NCBI GenBank assembly: GCA_036873755.1
Contig: JAVTVY010017357.1
Coordinates: 1 to 64,000, forward strand
Reading direction: 5' to 3'
Length of the DNA stretch: 64,000 nt
Source: Hanleya hanleyi
Lineage: Eukaryota; Mollusca; Polyplacophora; Lepidopleurida; Hanleyidae
The position numbers and the translations under genes are program-made. The notes below the pieces were generated by a model. It saw only the letters and a list, made by a program, of their open reading frames with translations. It was not told the DNA's origin and ran no database searches. This document shows, piece by piece, positions 11,559-22,959 of the stretch (within the stretch, counting starts at the first letter, position 1; every line of letters begins with the position of its first letter).

Positions 11559-12589
11559 CAACTGTAGACTACTGCATATAAACAGAACAGAATTAGCATT
11601 CGTTCTTAATTATAAAATCTTAAGTATGTTTCATAGCTCATGCCAAAGTGTCAAAGAGATTGGTCTTCGCTTCCAGTACCCAATGATGACACGTGCAAAA
11701 ATATAAATAAATAAAATACTACGAAACAAAGGCGAAGAATTTTCCGTACATGTACATTCACTTTCAGACTAACTTTGCTCATTTCTCTTGTATTATAACA
11801 ACCGACATAAGTACAGTTTCTAGAAATCTTGAAACTCCTGAAACTTAGATTATATCTTGGTGTTTTTCAGTGGCCTTTTCTGATCCTTTTCGCTCAGATT
11901 CGTTTGTTCTTAGTAACAATGGACAAAAAGATCCTCTAGTCATTAGCTTACAATTATCGGACAATGGTGCGCGCCAAGATCCTTCAGGATCTCTCGTAAT
12001 ATCTGTCCAACCTGATATAATTTACTGGCTTACCTATTCATAAATGCGTATTGGCTAAGATCACATTATGCCTTGTATATATACTTTGCGTATGGAGCTG
12101 TTTGTAACTTTGTTCACTGCTGAAGATGCTATAACTAATAGCAAAATATACAGAATAAATTGTGATTCCTACTCGGAGTTGCTTTTCTTCTCTACAATTG
12201 AAGTAAAATGGTGTGTTCTTGTGCATTTTGACAGAATATTTAGACTTTGAAGATGATATGTAATGATGCCCCAAAATGAACTGAATTTTCCGTGTCATCT
12301 GTCTGTCTGTCTCTCTGTTTGCCCATCTTTCATGTCATACCAGATGTGCAGCTGGTGATGGATCAGAAGCCTAATGAAATTGACTGACCTTCACCTGTTT
12401 TATCGAGGTCAAATTTAGCATTAGCAATAAGTTTTAAAGGAGTGAAGATTGGCTCTCCAAATTCATAATACTTGTGCAATTGGTGACTGACTAGAAGCCT
12501 ATCCCAGTTGACTGAATCTATTTTCTCAGGTTATATACTGTAGTAGTAGTATTAACACGGGAAAGGTCGCATTGACCCCTTTGCACTTA
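11559..12589. other. No gene seen
   Basis: AT-rich sequence with a short TCTGTCTGTC run near 12,297. Nothing is recognised on either strand. Confidence 0.5.
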
Positions 12590-13020
12590 AACTTGAGGCG
12601 TTGGCGCTGGAGATTGGAAAGTGACCTCTGCCAGAGTTTGGCCGCCATCTTGAATTTGGTAAAAAAACTTGACCAATGTGGCAGCGGTTTAGTCTGTTGA
12701 ATTCGGATACAAGGTCACGTGACCTTTGGACATGTCCAGACTTGTCTGTGTCGCGTGACCTATGACGTCACTTCCGGTATGGGTGAATGGAGCGTGACCT
12801 CTGGTGAAAACCATATTGACCTCGGGGAAGTACGGAGCGTTGACCTTTGACCTTTGCGTGGCCGCGTACCGTGCAGTATATTGATCTTGGAGGCGGAGTA
12901 CTATTAGGGTTCAAGTGATCGGGTTGTGGGGCCGAATAACACCTCTGGGTGGGGAGGAAAACAGTCCGCGAGAAAAAATAGTGCGGCGAACCAATAGGGC
13001 GGATCTGTATTGAATCCATT
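12590..13020. repeat. Polinton TIR-like remnant upstream of the CARD gene
   Basis: It contains ACATGTCCAGACTTGTCTGTG, TGACGTCACTTCCGG, GAATGGAGCGTGACCT and GGTCACGTGACC. The E3 TIR (51,090-51,170) carries nearly the same motifs in a different order. This suggests the CARD gene lies next to the terminal repeat of a related element whose remainder is not recognisable here. Confidence 0.55.
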
Positions 13021-13142
13021 TAATACATTTAAACATTTAAAACGTTAATACATGTAAAATGGGCTTACCTTGACGTGTCCAAGTTTTATAAGTGGCTGGG
13101 TGTCCGTCCTATAGGCTCTGTGCATATTGGATTGCATCAGCA

Positions 13143-13292
13143 TTGGCTGGAGGCCAACAGCCGGGTTCCGTTGGCACGTATCCAATTGGCTGGGTGCCAA
13201 GTTTTAGATGGGTCGGGTATTGGCCTGGTGCCAACATCCGGGTACTGTTGGCAGGCATCCAATTGGCTGGTTGCCAATTGGCTCAGTGCCAA
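13143..13292 (+). promoter_or_regulatory. Array of seven NFI-type palindromes TTGGC-N5-GCCAA
   Basis: Five perfect TTGGCnnnnnGCCAA sites start at 13,143, 13,186, 13,220, 13,263 and 13,278. Two with one mismatch in the second half-site (TCCAA) start at 13,171 and 13,248. Spacings of 28, 15, 34, 28, 15 and 15 show a 77-bp tandem duplication plus one extra site. The array ends 9 bp before a TATA box. NFI dimers bind this palindrome, and NFI sites are part of adenovirus replication origins. Here they could serve transcription, replication or both. Confidence 0.85.
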
Positions 13293-13301
13293 GTTTTTCG
13301 C

Positions 13302-13309
13302 TATAAAAA
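13302..13309 (+). promoter_or_regulatory. TATA box and CCTGCC-rich leader of the CARD gene
   Basis: CTATAAAAAGGGG lies 190 bp before the ATG at 13,491. The leader (about 13,379-13,470) is rich in CCTGCCTCCAGCCTGCC units. This arrangement of a TATA box and a CCTG-rich leader matches polB at the left edge. Confidence 0.75.
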
Positions 13310-13490
13310 GGGGTCCGTTTTCAAGTCGGTACCAACATTTTCACTGACCACCCGAAGCTATCGACCACACCACTGCCAGCCTCTAGCCTGCCTCCAGCCT
13401 GCCTGCCTGCCTCCAGCCTGCCTAACGGACCTGCCTCCAGCCTGCCTGCCTGACCACTGCCCGCCTACTATCCAACGCTGTGCCGGAGCC

Positions 13491-14693
13491 ATGGACTCAC
13501 TCGACCGAGCTAAGCTTTTACAGCACCGTATCAATATCATTGACGAAATGCAGCATGCGGCCGACATATGTGATCTCCTCATGATGGAAAACATAATCAC
13601 TAAACACAGTGGGGAAGATATCATGGCGGAGAAAACCTATATGGCACAAAACAGAGCCATCCTCGACCTGATACCATGCCGTGGTCCGTTAGCATTTCAC
13701 ACCTTCCTGGAGGCGCTGAAGAAGACGGGGAATGAAGGAATAGCGTCTCTACTTCAACCCCAGGAAAACACCTTAGTCATAGACACCCCGGAAGAGAATA
13801 GACATACCAAACGTGCCCAGGAAGAACCCGGTCCAACTGCCAAACGTGCCCGTCTCCAACTTACACCTTTAAAAATAGGCCAGCAAGCAGAGGGAGAGGT
13901 CCAGTCGTTACTCCCCGTGTCTGCGCAGCAGGTGAATGGTATCGTCCAACAAGCCTACGAAGCGGCCCGTTGCGCAACGCTCTCTCAGTGGGAACTTTCG
14001 CCAAATTTGACAGTGACAGTAAAAGACCAATGCATCCATTTCGACGTTCCAGCCTGCGAAGAAAAGCCAGCCAAGCATATTTCAATCACAGCTAACGTCT
14101 GGGAGAAAATTATAGCTCTGTACGAGACCATAGACTCGCTCATCGATATGCAAGGAAAAGACGAAGTGAAATTTTTCGCAGAAGAAAATATCTTTCTCAG
14201 TTATACACTTTTCCACGATGTGGTGTTGGTCCATCTGCGCAAATGGAAACGTGGAAAAAACAAGTGGTTTCCGCAAACTGAGGGCGTGACGCTGCATTTA
14301 CACGCATGGAATACACTGAAAGAGTTAACACCAGCCATTTCTGAATCGCTGACTGGAGATATCATGCAAAAATTATCCAGCTTATTGTTCGACACTTATA
14401 TGGATGAACTAATGCCGTACATTCGAGCGATACGCATGGAACAATGTGCCGGATGTCAATATAAATCATTCAGTCAAATCGAGCATGAGTGTGTGGGACT
14501 GTTTTTAACAGAGGAGATTTTGAAAGAAGCAGTACAGGAGAGTGATGAAATACAAATCTTGGAGAAGTTTCAAACCCGATGCCCAGCTAGAATTCCACGC
14601 CCCCACATACACGCTTTCCTCTCACAACACAGCTCAGATAAGCAGAAGGGTCATTTCCAAAAACGGTTGCTCGATAGATATTTACAATTCTGA
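13491..14693 (+). CDS. CARD - tandem PC4-like - Cys/His protein (400 aa)
   Basis: The start is the ATG in GCCGGAGCCATGG, a strong Kozak context; the frame is open further upstream but that lies in the promoter. Residues 1-88 read as a caspase-recruitment (CARD) death fold, with the helix pattern and RGPLAFHTFLEAL typical of caspase and IAP CARDs. Residues 107-121 (KRAQEEPGPTAKRAR) look like a bipartite nuclear signal. Residues about 168-220 and 224-290 each end in the strand-turn-helix pattern of PC4/p15 single-stranded-DNA-binding domains (ISITANVWEKI; GVTLHLHAWNTLKEL). A C-x2-C-x9-H-x-C cluster is at 319-334. No intron is evident; a possible AATAAA is at 15,026. The family role of CARDs is apoptosis and innate signalling; PC4-like domains bind DNA. 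Their combination here is inferred to link DNA binding with host death signalling. Domain assignment is by eye. Confidence 0.85.
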   Translation: MDSLDRAKLLQHRINIIDEMQHAADICDLLMMENIITKHSGEDIMAEKTYMAQNRAILDLIPCRGPLAFHTFLEALKKTGNEGIASLLQPQENTLVIDTPEENRHTKRAQEEPGPTAKRARLQLTPLKIGQQAEGEVQSLLPVSAQQVNGIVQQAYEAARCATLSQWELSPNLTVTVKDQCIHFDVPACEEKPAKHISITANVWEKIIALYETIDSLIDMQGKDEVKFFAEENIFLSYTLFHDVVLVHLRKWKRGKNKWFPQTEGVTLHLHAWNTLKELTPAISESLTGDIMQKLSSLLFDTYMDELMPYIRAIRMEQCAGCQYKSFSQIEHECVGLFLTEEILKEAVQESDEIQILEKFQTRCPARIPRPHIHAFLSQHSSDKQKGHFQKRLLDRYLQF

Positions 14694-14699
14694 GCTATA

Positions 14700-17578
14700 A
14701 TACACACTCAGAGAGAGAGAGAGGGAGAGATATTTCCGTGTTGGCTGTTTGTTGACGTTTTATATCCAAGTCACTAGGCCAAATGTTGCGATGTTGCAAC
14801 ATTTTAAGACACTTGTTGCAATCGCGGTAAAATGTCGTGACATTTTAACACACTTGTTGCAACACTAGGTTACATTGTATACATTTGTTGCTCTTCTACT
14901 ACGCTACCGTAAATCAATTACATATTTATAATCGCCCGGCGTGGAAGTAAATGCCTGTAGGAATTATCAGATCGCTATTATCGAGAATAGAAAAAAAAAT
15001 GTTCATTCTTCTGTGTTGTTGTTAAAATAAAAATGGCTATTATTTATGTGTTTCAAGTCTCATGCTTCAACAGTAACTTAAATCATGCTGTATCGGCTGA
15101 GCTGTTGAAATAGCCTTCATTTCCTAGCTCTGACATACTGCATCACTGTCGAAATATGAGTACCAAGACAGAGTGATAGATCACACAGCCAGTGAAGGTT
15201 CCCGATTTACACTGAATGTCGTTATAGTCTAAGGAGTATTAGCAGCATTTTACAACAACAACAATTCGCTGACTTACAGTGAAAAATTATAGTGAAAGGT
15301 ATGTATTTTTTGTTGTTTGGCATTTTTATTTGCTGGCATTGTTTCAGATAGAATACAACAGCCTAATTCATACAATCAGGAATAAAAAGGGGGTTAAAAT
15401 GTTCAAACTTTCGTAGGAAATATAAAAGTGGCAATTTGAAATTTTATTTTTATTCGATTTTTTAATGTCGGTGGGCCCATGAAACGCAAAATAAAGTTGG
15501 TATTGCCTCACCCTGGGTTTCAACCATTGGTGAAGAAATCCTTTCTATCAGGGATGATTCCTGGTTGCTCATCCTGCAGGAGTATCTGCCCCCCACTCTG
15601 TCCCATCCTACAAACAATTGCCACCCCTAATAGGGGGTGTGCCCAAATTGGGGAGATCTAAAGCCCTGTGAGTACCAAATTATGTGTTACAAAATTGTCT
15701 GGGGAAATGCTCTTCGCCCGTGTTTCACACGAGCTTTCATTTCAATTGTGTCCAAAATCATTGCTTCAAAATTTCGTCGGGAACCATGACAAAACCTATT
15801 GGAAATCACATGAGTCGAGGGTTCCCCATATGACAATTATTTGGCGGGAGATTTCACGTTGCATTCCTAGACGTCCGTCTGATCGACGGAGGAAAAAACT
15901 CTGGTGATCTTTAGACCGTAATTTTCAATGAATGACGTCATCCTGACATCATAATCATCAAATAATTTTACTAACTGAAATTTTCTGAAACGTTGACAAT
16001 GTAAAACACTGAACAGATACAATTCTGACAGGTATACGCCTGGAACGACTCATTCATTAGCATTTACCACATGTATCAATTGTTTGTGTTATTTTTTGAA
16101 GTTATTACGTCATCACGACGTCATTACATGCACCCATGTGGTGTTTGAGTGAAAAAAAATGGTGCTTTTGTCCGCCGTGTAACTATTATTTCGCTATCTC
16201 ACTCCACTATATTTGAGCTGATGCATTTCTTCTAAACGTGAAATTTTAATAAATCTGTTGGGTTTTCACTCGCGTGTATTCATAGGCGGAACTCGACCAA
16301 GCACTGATCTTGCATCTTTGCGGTCAATATCCTAATTTAAATACTCCATAACTTCAGTCCACAGAACAGTCCCCCGATCGTCTCCATATATTCTGGAATT
16401 CCAGATTTTCTTCTGATCGCATCAGTAACCATCACAAGTAACCATCAGTAACCATTCCATTCGGAACCATCGAGCGGAAATCTACCAACAGGACCGATCT
16501 TTCACTCGGGGACTCGCAACATGAATTTCCTGTGAATTCACCAGATGTGATGCACCGGAATCGCCTAGCACGCATGACGCAAAATCAAACTACTAACGCG
16601 AACGCATGAATCGTCTATCGGCAAATTGTACACTATGGATCCAAATTTATATCGAAAATACTATAATCATATCTGATATGAACCATGGAAATATAATATC
16701 ACGAAGTAATAGCTTTAACACCAAACAGGTCGCATGTTTAAGTTGTTTAGTCCCAGTGATGGCATAGTTTATTTTCAATTCTGCCAGTTGAACGTCACTC
16801 CTAACAACATGAATCACATGGCCTCTTGCTGATACAATATGGTGCATCGTATTCGATGGACTATCTGTCACCGGAGATCCCCGAGAAGTTGCGAATATCT
16901 GCCACCGGAGATCCCCGAGATTGCACCAGTACTGTACCTAGTACTGCTTGAATGCAATTCTTCGTGGTCCAGTTAGCCCCCAAATTACTCATATACGCTA
17001 AATTAATGATGTAATTATTTATCTAAACTGTTATTTTTATTCCACTCTACTTGTATGGGTGGTCAAACTTTGGAAAAGTATTAAAACATATTCCAAACCG
17101 GTCAATCAATTCAAGCCTGTCAATATTGCTGACGTAACAGAGGTGACTATTTTGTCCTCTTTCAAAAAATTTGAAAGAATTGAAAAAAGTCTATTGTTCT
17201 CAGTACATATTAAATTATGTATTTCCATAGTTTTTAGCCAATTGAAAATTCCATTGAGGATACCGTTTAATACAACCTGTAATCATTTCGGTAAGACCAT
17301 TTTATGGATGGCGAAGTGTACGCAAATGCCTTTAATAAAGTAGCTTGAGAATATATAGCTAGATGTGATGCGTGAAAACAGCTTTTATAACATTTTTCAA
17401 GGGTGGCCAGACTCAGAGGAGGGACCCAGGGTCCTTCACTGGCACAGGAAGTTGGAAAAATATAATTCTGGCGAATTTGGAGGAGATATCGGGCAACATT
17501 CGTGACAATTATATTTTTTTCTATTTATACCACATGGTAATAATGTACAACTTGCATGCTACTTTTTACCATATCCAG
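14700..17578. other. No gene recognised before the alkaline phosphatase exon
   Basis: It holds a GA run (14,709-14,730), a GTTGCAACA-rich inverted stretch (14,780-14,870), and a segment at about 16,150-16,210 that is an inverted copy of 4,676-4,760. A short duplication of CCACCGGAGATCCCCGAGA is at 16,870-16,920. No exon of the alkaline phosphatase could be identified here by eye. Confidence 0.45.
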
Positions 17579-17713
17579 GGTTGGTGGATTACTACGGTCT
17601 GGAGGAAACAGATTCTCCTCTGGACAACAAGCCATCGACGACACTTTTATATGGAGACGGCATAGGTTACAGCATTGGTCAGCCTCGACAAAATTTGACA
17701 GGAATCGATCTTC
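17579..17713 (+). CDS. ALP: Alkaline phosphatase, penultimate exon
   Basis: The exon lies between an AG acceptor (17,577-17,578) and a GTAAGT donor (17,714). It encodes KPSTTLLYGDGIGY and the residues around it, a stretch characteristic of animal membrane alkaline phosphatases upstream of the last zinc-ligand histidine. It enters with two bases of a split codon and leaves with one base, which joins in phase to the exon at 20,821. These enzymes hydrolyse phosphate monoesters at the cell surface. Earlier exons should lie upstream and were not found. The intron of about 3.1 kb that follows holds a foldback element. Confidence 0.85.
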
Positions 17714-18330
17714 GTAAGTATTCATACGTTCAGTATGGCATGCAATGCAGCCACGTTTTGGTGCACCGCCCACTGCCATCGAGGCAAGACGGCATTGTCC
17801 AGGGATTAACTTGAATTTTAGTGCAAATGCCCTGTTAACTTTTTCAAAACAGAGCATGGCCTTATTTGTGAATTCAGTGACCCTTGACCTTTTGAACTCA
17901 AAATCAACATGGTTATTCTTGACGTTTAGGTAAATCCACAGTTGCAAAACAATTAATACACAGCCCAGAACTGGAGAGATCACAATGGCAATGGCTTGGT
18001 GATATACATCAAACTTGGTCATCTTCCACGGCCCCGAATAACAGTGAATCGACATGTTCTACTATTGCCCTATGTTTGGGCTCAGTGACCTTGACCTCTA
18101 TTTTGGTACTCACACCCCCCCCCCCCCCTCCTCCTCTACGCTAATATATCCAGTCGTTTCGAAATCGTTGGTTCATAGTCGTTTCATGCCGTCTGACTGA
18201 AGCATCATGCCACAGGCAGACATGATACTCCATCCATTCACATTATCCTGGCACCAGTTCAACCGTGCCCAAATCTTAACCTTTTAGTAATGTAAAAAAG
18301 CGTTTCCGAAGCTGCATGACCAAGAGCAGG

Positions 18331-20735
18331 GATAAGCGACCTCGTGAACTATTGCCCTTCTGAACTACTGACACCGTGAACTTTTAACCTCATGAACTTT
18401 TAATCTCGTAAAACTTTTGACCACATGGGCTTTGGTCTACGTGAACTGTTTAACATTGTGTGAAAAGAAGATCGATATATAAGCGTTTTTTATGCTCTAT
18501 TTCCAAATGTATCCATTGTCATTCCATCTAATACAGGTCTATTCATGCTCAAAATATTCCGCGTTGAAAGTTTCGTTGTGTTCGAAGCTTATAGGTTAAA
18601 ATACTAGACCTAGTGTCTCACTCCTGTGATTTTGAATGAACCCTGATATTGTATGGGGCACGTATACATTATTCTTTCTAACGCCGCCACGCAGTTGTCT
18701 CTTTGTCATGTGTTACCTTGTCCGCATAGCCTCACCGTTCTAATGTCGAATGTGAAGGTTATAGACTATAGGAAGCATGACTTTAGAGACAAGCAGCCAT
18801 AGGATGTTAGCCCTCCGCCGAAATGGGAGCGATAGTTTTAAGAGCGCTGTTGGTGTTGGTGGTATAAATGAGGGAGTCAAATGCTGCTTGCCATCCATAG
18901 TAGTGCGGGGACGCTGCCTAGGAAATGAAGTCCTAACTCAACCAAGCAGTGAGTTGAAATCAACAGTGTTGTCGTCTCTATGTGCGTTTGGTCGCAAGTG
19001 TAAAAAATTGGTCATACACGTTAATTATCCACTGAACAATCGGACTGAAGTGACGAAATTCCCTCGTGTTTCTATTTAAAATACATGCCGACAAAGCTTT
19101 TACAGAATAAATATAAAGAACAATATTCAGATACTGGCCAATTATAACTGGTACAAATATTATCTCTGGGAATAATATAGCGCTGTGCAAAGACTGGGTC
19201 ACTTAACGAGGCTTAGCCATTCATGAAGTTTAACTTGATCTTTCGATGATGTTAATCGCTAACTGAAAACCGTATGGCCCCCGACAGACGGCAGCTCTCA
19301 TAGGATATTGGCAATCGACCCAACCTCACTGAAGTCACAGCGCTTGTAACACCAGTGAACTAACCACAATATGAAGACGTATTGGTCACATACATATTCC
19401 ATCAAACGTTGTTTAAATCCTAAGTATCTGGACTTCATTAATCTGATTTCCGTCAAGTAAAGTTTCAAATTGAAAAATGTGGTTAATAAAACCTGCATAA
19501 GAGAATTACATTTTGATCCATTTTTTAAGGTGTGGCGAATTTTCCCGTTTTATCAATTTTGTATAAATCAGATCTAAACATTTCTGAGGATAGACTCAAA
19601 CACATGAAATCTATTAGTCGACGTCTTGTCGCAAGGAAAGCATATGCCGAATTTCGGATGAATCTGAAGAGGCGTTTTTATTTCATCGTGTGCGAAGACA
19701 AAATTCGCATGGACGTATGGAAGATTGGAACCAGAGTGACGCCACCTACATGCAGATCTTGCTCAAGCCCAATACGAAACGAGATCTTACGACCAGTGAC
19801 CCACATACCGATTTTTTTAGAAATATTGTGATTTTATCACGTGCTAAAGGAATTATTCACACGAATGGACAAAAACGACAGCCATTAGTGGCGCCACCTG
19901 GACAGATCTTGCCGAAGCGCAGCAGCAAGGAATGAACCCTAGTGGTGTCACCTTCAAACAGATCTTGCTGAAACGCAGCACCAATCGAAATCTTGCCGCA
20001 AGGAATGCATATGCCGAATTTCGGAGGAACCCAACAAAGAGTTGCACATGCAGCATGGAAACAGGGAATGAACCCTAGTGTCGCCACCTACATGCAGATC
20101 AGGGTTGACTCAAAATCACTGAAACAGGCAATAGATCCATTCTTTAAACTAGATATGCCTCTCACAACTCATATCAATTTATCTCGGAATCTTTATAGCA
20201 TGAAAAGACCTGTACCACCAGACGAGACGACAATGGATACATTTGGGAATCGAGCATAGCAAGAGGCGTGCTTATTGGTTCCCCTTTATAACACGATCTT
20301 ATAAGTTCACGTTTTCAGGGATACAGGTTTACGTAGTCAGATGCCTAAGAAAGGCATAAACGGAACAATAGAGACAGCTGTTCTATACAATTCGAAAGTT
20401 CAGAATCGACAGAGCGAGAGTATTACAATGACCGGTATTAAACTGGATGACAATGGATATTGTGTAGAGCATATAGCATAAAAGGCCATGTATATTGATT
20501 TCCTTTTCACACGACGTTAAAAGTTCACATGGTAAAAGTTTATGTGGTCAATAGTTCACGAGGTCAAAAGTTCGCGAGGTCGAAGGTGTACAGGGTAAAA
20601 CGCTCAGCTGTCTGAGAGGCTTAAAGGGAATAATAGAATTCATGAGGTCAAACATTCTGGATGTCAAAACTTCACGAAGCCAAAAGTTCACGAGGTGAAA
20701 TGATGTCACTGATCCCCTTGCTCTTGTGATTTCTC
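18331..20735. mobile_element. Foldback-type element in the alkaline phosphatase intron
   Basis: The left end (18,331-18,540) carries units like GACCTCGTGAACTTTT; the right end (20,510-20,735) carries the inverse AAAAGTTCACGAGGTC repeated several times. AAGAGCAGGGAT on the left matches ATCCCCTTGCTCTT on the right. Inner segments also pair: 18,490-18,540 with 20,206-20,260 and 20,440-20,500. No intact gene lies inside. Family unknown; possibly a composite of nested copies. Confidence 0.6.
19690..20105. repeat. Degenerate tandem repeat with GCCACCTACATGCAGATC
   Basis: Four or five imperfect units share GCCACCTACATGCAGATCTTG, GAATGAACCCTAGTG and CGCAGCA. Frames through it have no recognisable product. 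Confidence 0.6.
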
Positions 20736-20820
20736 TGACTCTCTCTTACACTACTCTTCTTAGTGCTGAGAGTCAAGCCGATATTAATCGAGTGACATTA
20801 AATATATTCCCTTGTTACAG

Positions 20821-21119
20821 ATGACAACGACTTCGTCCAACAGAGTGCGGTTCCTAAATCATATGAGACACATGGCGGGGAGGACGTTGGTGTGTTCGCT
20901 CGTGGACCCATGTCTCACTTATTCCACGGTGTCCGGGAACAAAACTACATTGCTCATGTCATGGCCTACGCCTTGTGTGTCGGCCAAAACAAAGACCACT
21001 GTAAAAAAGCAGGAACGACGGATAAAGTCCCCGATTGTAACCCATCAGGAGTGAAGAAACTTTCAGCTTCATTTTATATAACAGTTTTAGTAATGTTTAT
21101 CGTGAGCAAGTTCTACTGA
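20821..21119 (+). CDS. ALP: Alkaline phosphatase, last exon with C-terminal anchor signal
   Basis: It begins after TTGTTACAG at 20,820 and ends at TGA (21,117-21,119). It contains [15 protein letters not shown], whose His is the conserved zinc ligand of the alkaline phosphatase active site, then the [18 protein letters not shown] block typical of the animal family. The hydrophobic C terminus ([17 protein letters not shown]) fits a GPI-attachment signal, so the mature enzyme is expected on the outer plasma membrane. The phase matches the exon at 17,579-17,713. No damage is seen. Confidence 0.92.
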
Positions 21120-21439
21120 AATCACATGCTGTCCACTGTTTTATAAAGATTTAGGCCTTGTTCACACGACCAAGTTTTCCTCGACAACCGTTCAGTGGGA
21201 CTAAATTTATGGAAGTCTGTAGTGGCCATTATCAAGCTTGTATTATAGACAATGACCAGAGCAGGGTGTAGCGAATGGTCGTAACAGTCTTCCACATTGG
21301 TCTCACTTGTCAAGGAAAACTGGGTCGTTCACACAGTTCGGGAACACAATTTAGACAGCAACGTCATTTAGATTTTTACATTGAATAATCAGAAAATATT
21401 TTTGACACTTAGAAGCCGATCGATTTTCACTATTTTACA

Positions 21440-21650
21440 CTAATTAGTCGAGTCCCATGTCGGATTCGAACCAGCGACCACCAGAGTAAGGCACCCAACC
21501 ACCAGCAATATATGTCGGCTATCTTTTTGTGGGAGGCCCGTTGGACTAGTGGTTTATAGATCGCCGAGATATATTGCTGGCGGTTGGGTGCCTTACTCTG
21601 CTCACCCATCTCTTGTTCGAATTGGGCATGGGACTAGCCCAAATTTCAGC
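21440..21650. mobile_element. Inverted pair of tRNA-derived SINE-like fragments
   Basis: The right copy has an A-box-like TGGACTAGTGG (about 21,543) and a B-box-like GTTCGAATT (about 21,615). The left copy shows GGATTCGAACC in inverted orientation. Arms share GGTTGGGTGCCTTACTCTG and ATATATTGCTGG, so the 210 bp can fold back. They look like Pol III promoter parts of a SINE, not a functional tRNA. Confidence 0.55.
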
Positions 21651-21789
21651 ACTAGAATCTGTGCTTTACAGAGTGAAAGAGTTACTTTTTGAGTACAATA
21701 TTTGAGATCATTATGTTTGCACTCGCTCATGTATCTGATCCTCATGTCTATGTGTACGTATGACCCTTTGCTGCCAATTTTGGTACAGT

Positions 21790-21910
21790 CTAAAGCTGTC
21801 TCGCGAAACAGCGAAAACGCGAAATAGAGAAAATGCGAAAACGCGACAGAAAAATAGTTTCGCGTTTTCGCATCGCGTTTCGTATTTTCACGTTGTCGCG
21901 TTTTCGCAAA
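21790..21910. repeat. GCGAAAACGCG palindromic repeat
   Basis: Alternating GCGAAAACGCG and CGCGTTTTCGC units form imperfect inverted repeats. Frames across it are low-complexity artefacts. Confidence 0.7.
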
Positions 21911-22959
21911 GTACGAGATGGCCGCATTCGCCTTCCATAGTTTTGGTAATATTCTTTGATTTTTCTCTATATTTAATTGAAACGCTCGACTCCATCGCTG
22001 CTGTGGCTCAGTATTTTCGCTCACGTATGATCAGAATATTCCACCTAGCTGTACCACCGCTCGTTTTCCCAGTGAATAATTCGAGCGAGTCCACCGTCAA
22101 AGTGAACAGCGATTAATTGCTGTCGCCTCCACCAGGGCATCATATTAAGCACCCGTCAAAAACGAATGAGTTTGTATATAATTTATTGATGGACAATATT
22201 ATGTATTTAATTACACAAAACTTGCATCAGTATAATTACTAATTTATATATATACAAATAAAATATTTACACGTTTACCGGTACTTCTAACTTTGCACTT
22301 GGCTGAACATCTCATTTAACGAGCGAATTTCATTATAAAAATAAACATTGTAAAATAAAACTGATACATTCGTATGAATTTTTGTCAATCTTGTCCCACT
22401 TTATGTATATGTATAAATAATATTTTCATGAGTAAGGTTCATTATAATGTATTGGCAATAAAACTTTAGAAATGTATTCACACAATAACACGTATTAGTA
22501 TATAGGTATATAATATTTACATGTTTACTATATATATATATCAAGACAATATATTACAAATAAACGTATCTACTTTATTCACATGTTTTATACAGGGACA
22601 ATGAATACGGAAACTTTTGTTTCCCTTTCTGTTTTATATATATCACACATACATGGTTAATGATCTTGCAAATTACAGAATATCAATCGGACTCTATAAC
22701 TCACGGAGATACAGGCCCCGTGGTGCCATTCCAAGTTTCCAAATCATTAACTTTTTAAATTTTAACTACTTGGACTGCCTCGTAACAAATGTCAAATGTT
22801 CTGTATTATGTTTCGCCCTCTATGTTCTTCAATCCAAATACCCTAATGTTAACATATTTATAATTCTCGTACTACTACTAATCGTCTGTGTCATGTTACT
22901 AATCAGCAACAGAAACCTAGTTAATCTGCCTGAAATCTATTTCTCCAGATATCCAATAA
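21911..22959. other. AT-rich, no gene recognised
   Basis: Very AT-rich with TATATA runs near 22,530. The frame from 22,617 joins into the LINE remnant only at its 3' part. Confidence 0.45.

Noticed and set aside
17525..18055. 176-codon frame on the - strand with a hydrophobic stretch
   Set aside because: It overlaps the alkaline phosphatase exon in antisense and has no recognisable motif; the hydrophobic part may be chance or an old repeat.
21530..21620. Possible functional tRNA gene
   Set aside because: A- and B-box-like motifs are present, but no cloverleaf with paired acceptor ends could be drawn; it fits a SINE fragment better.
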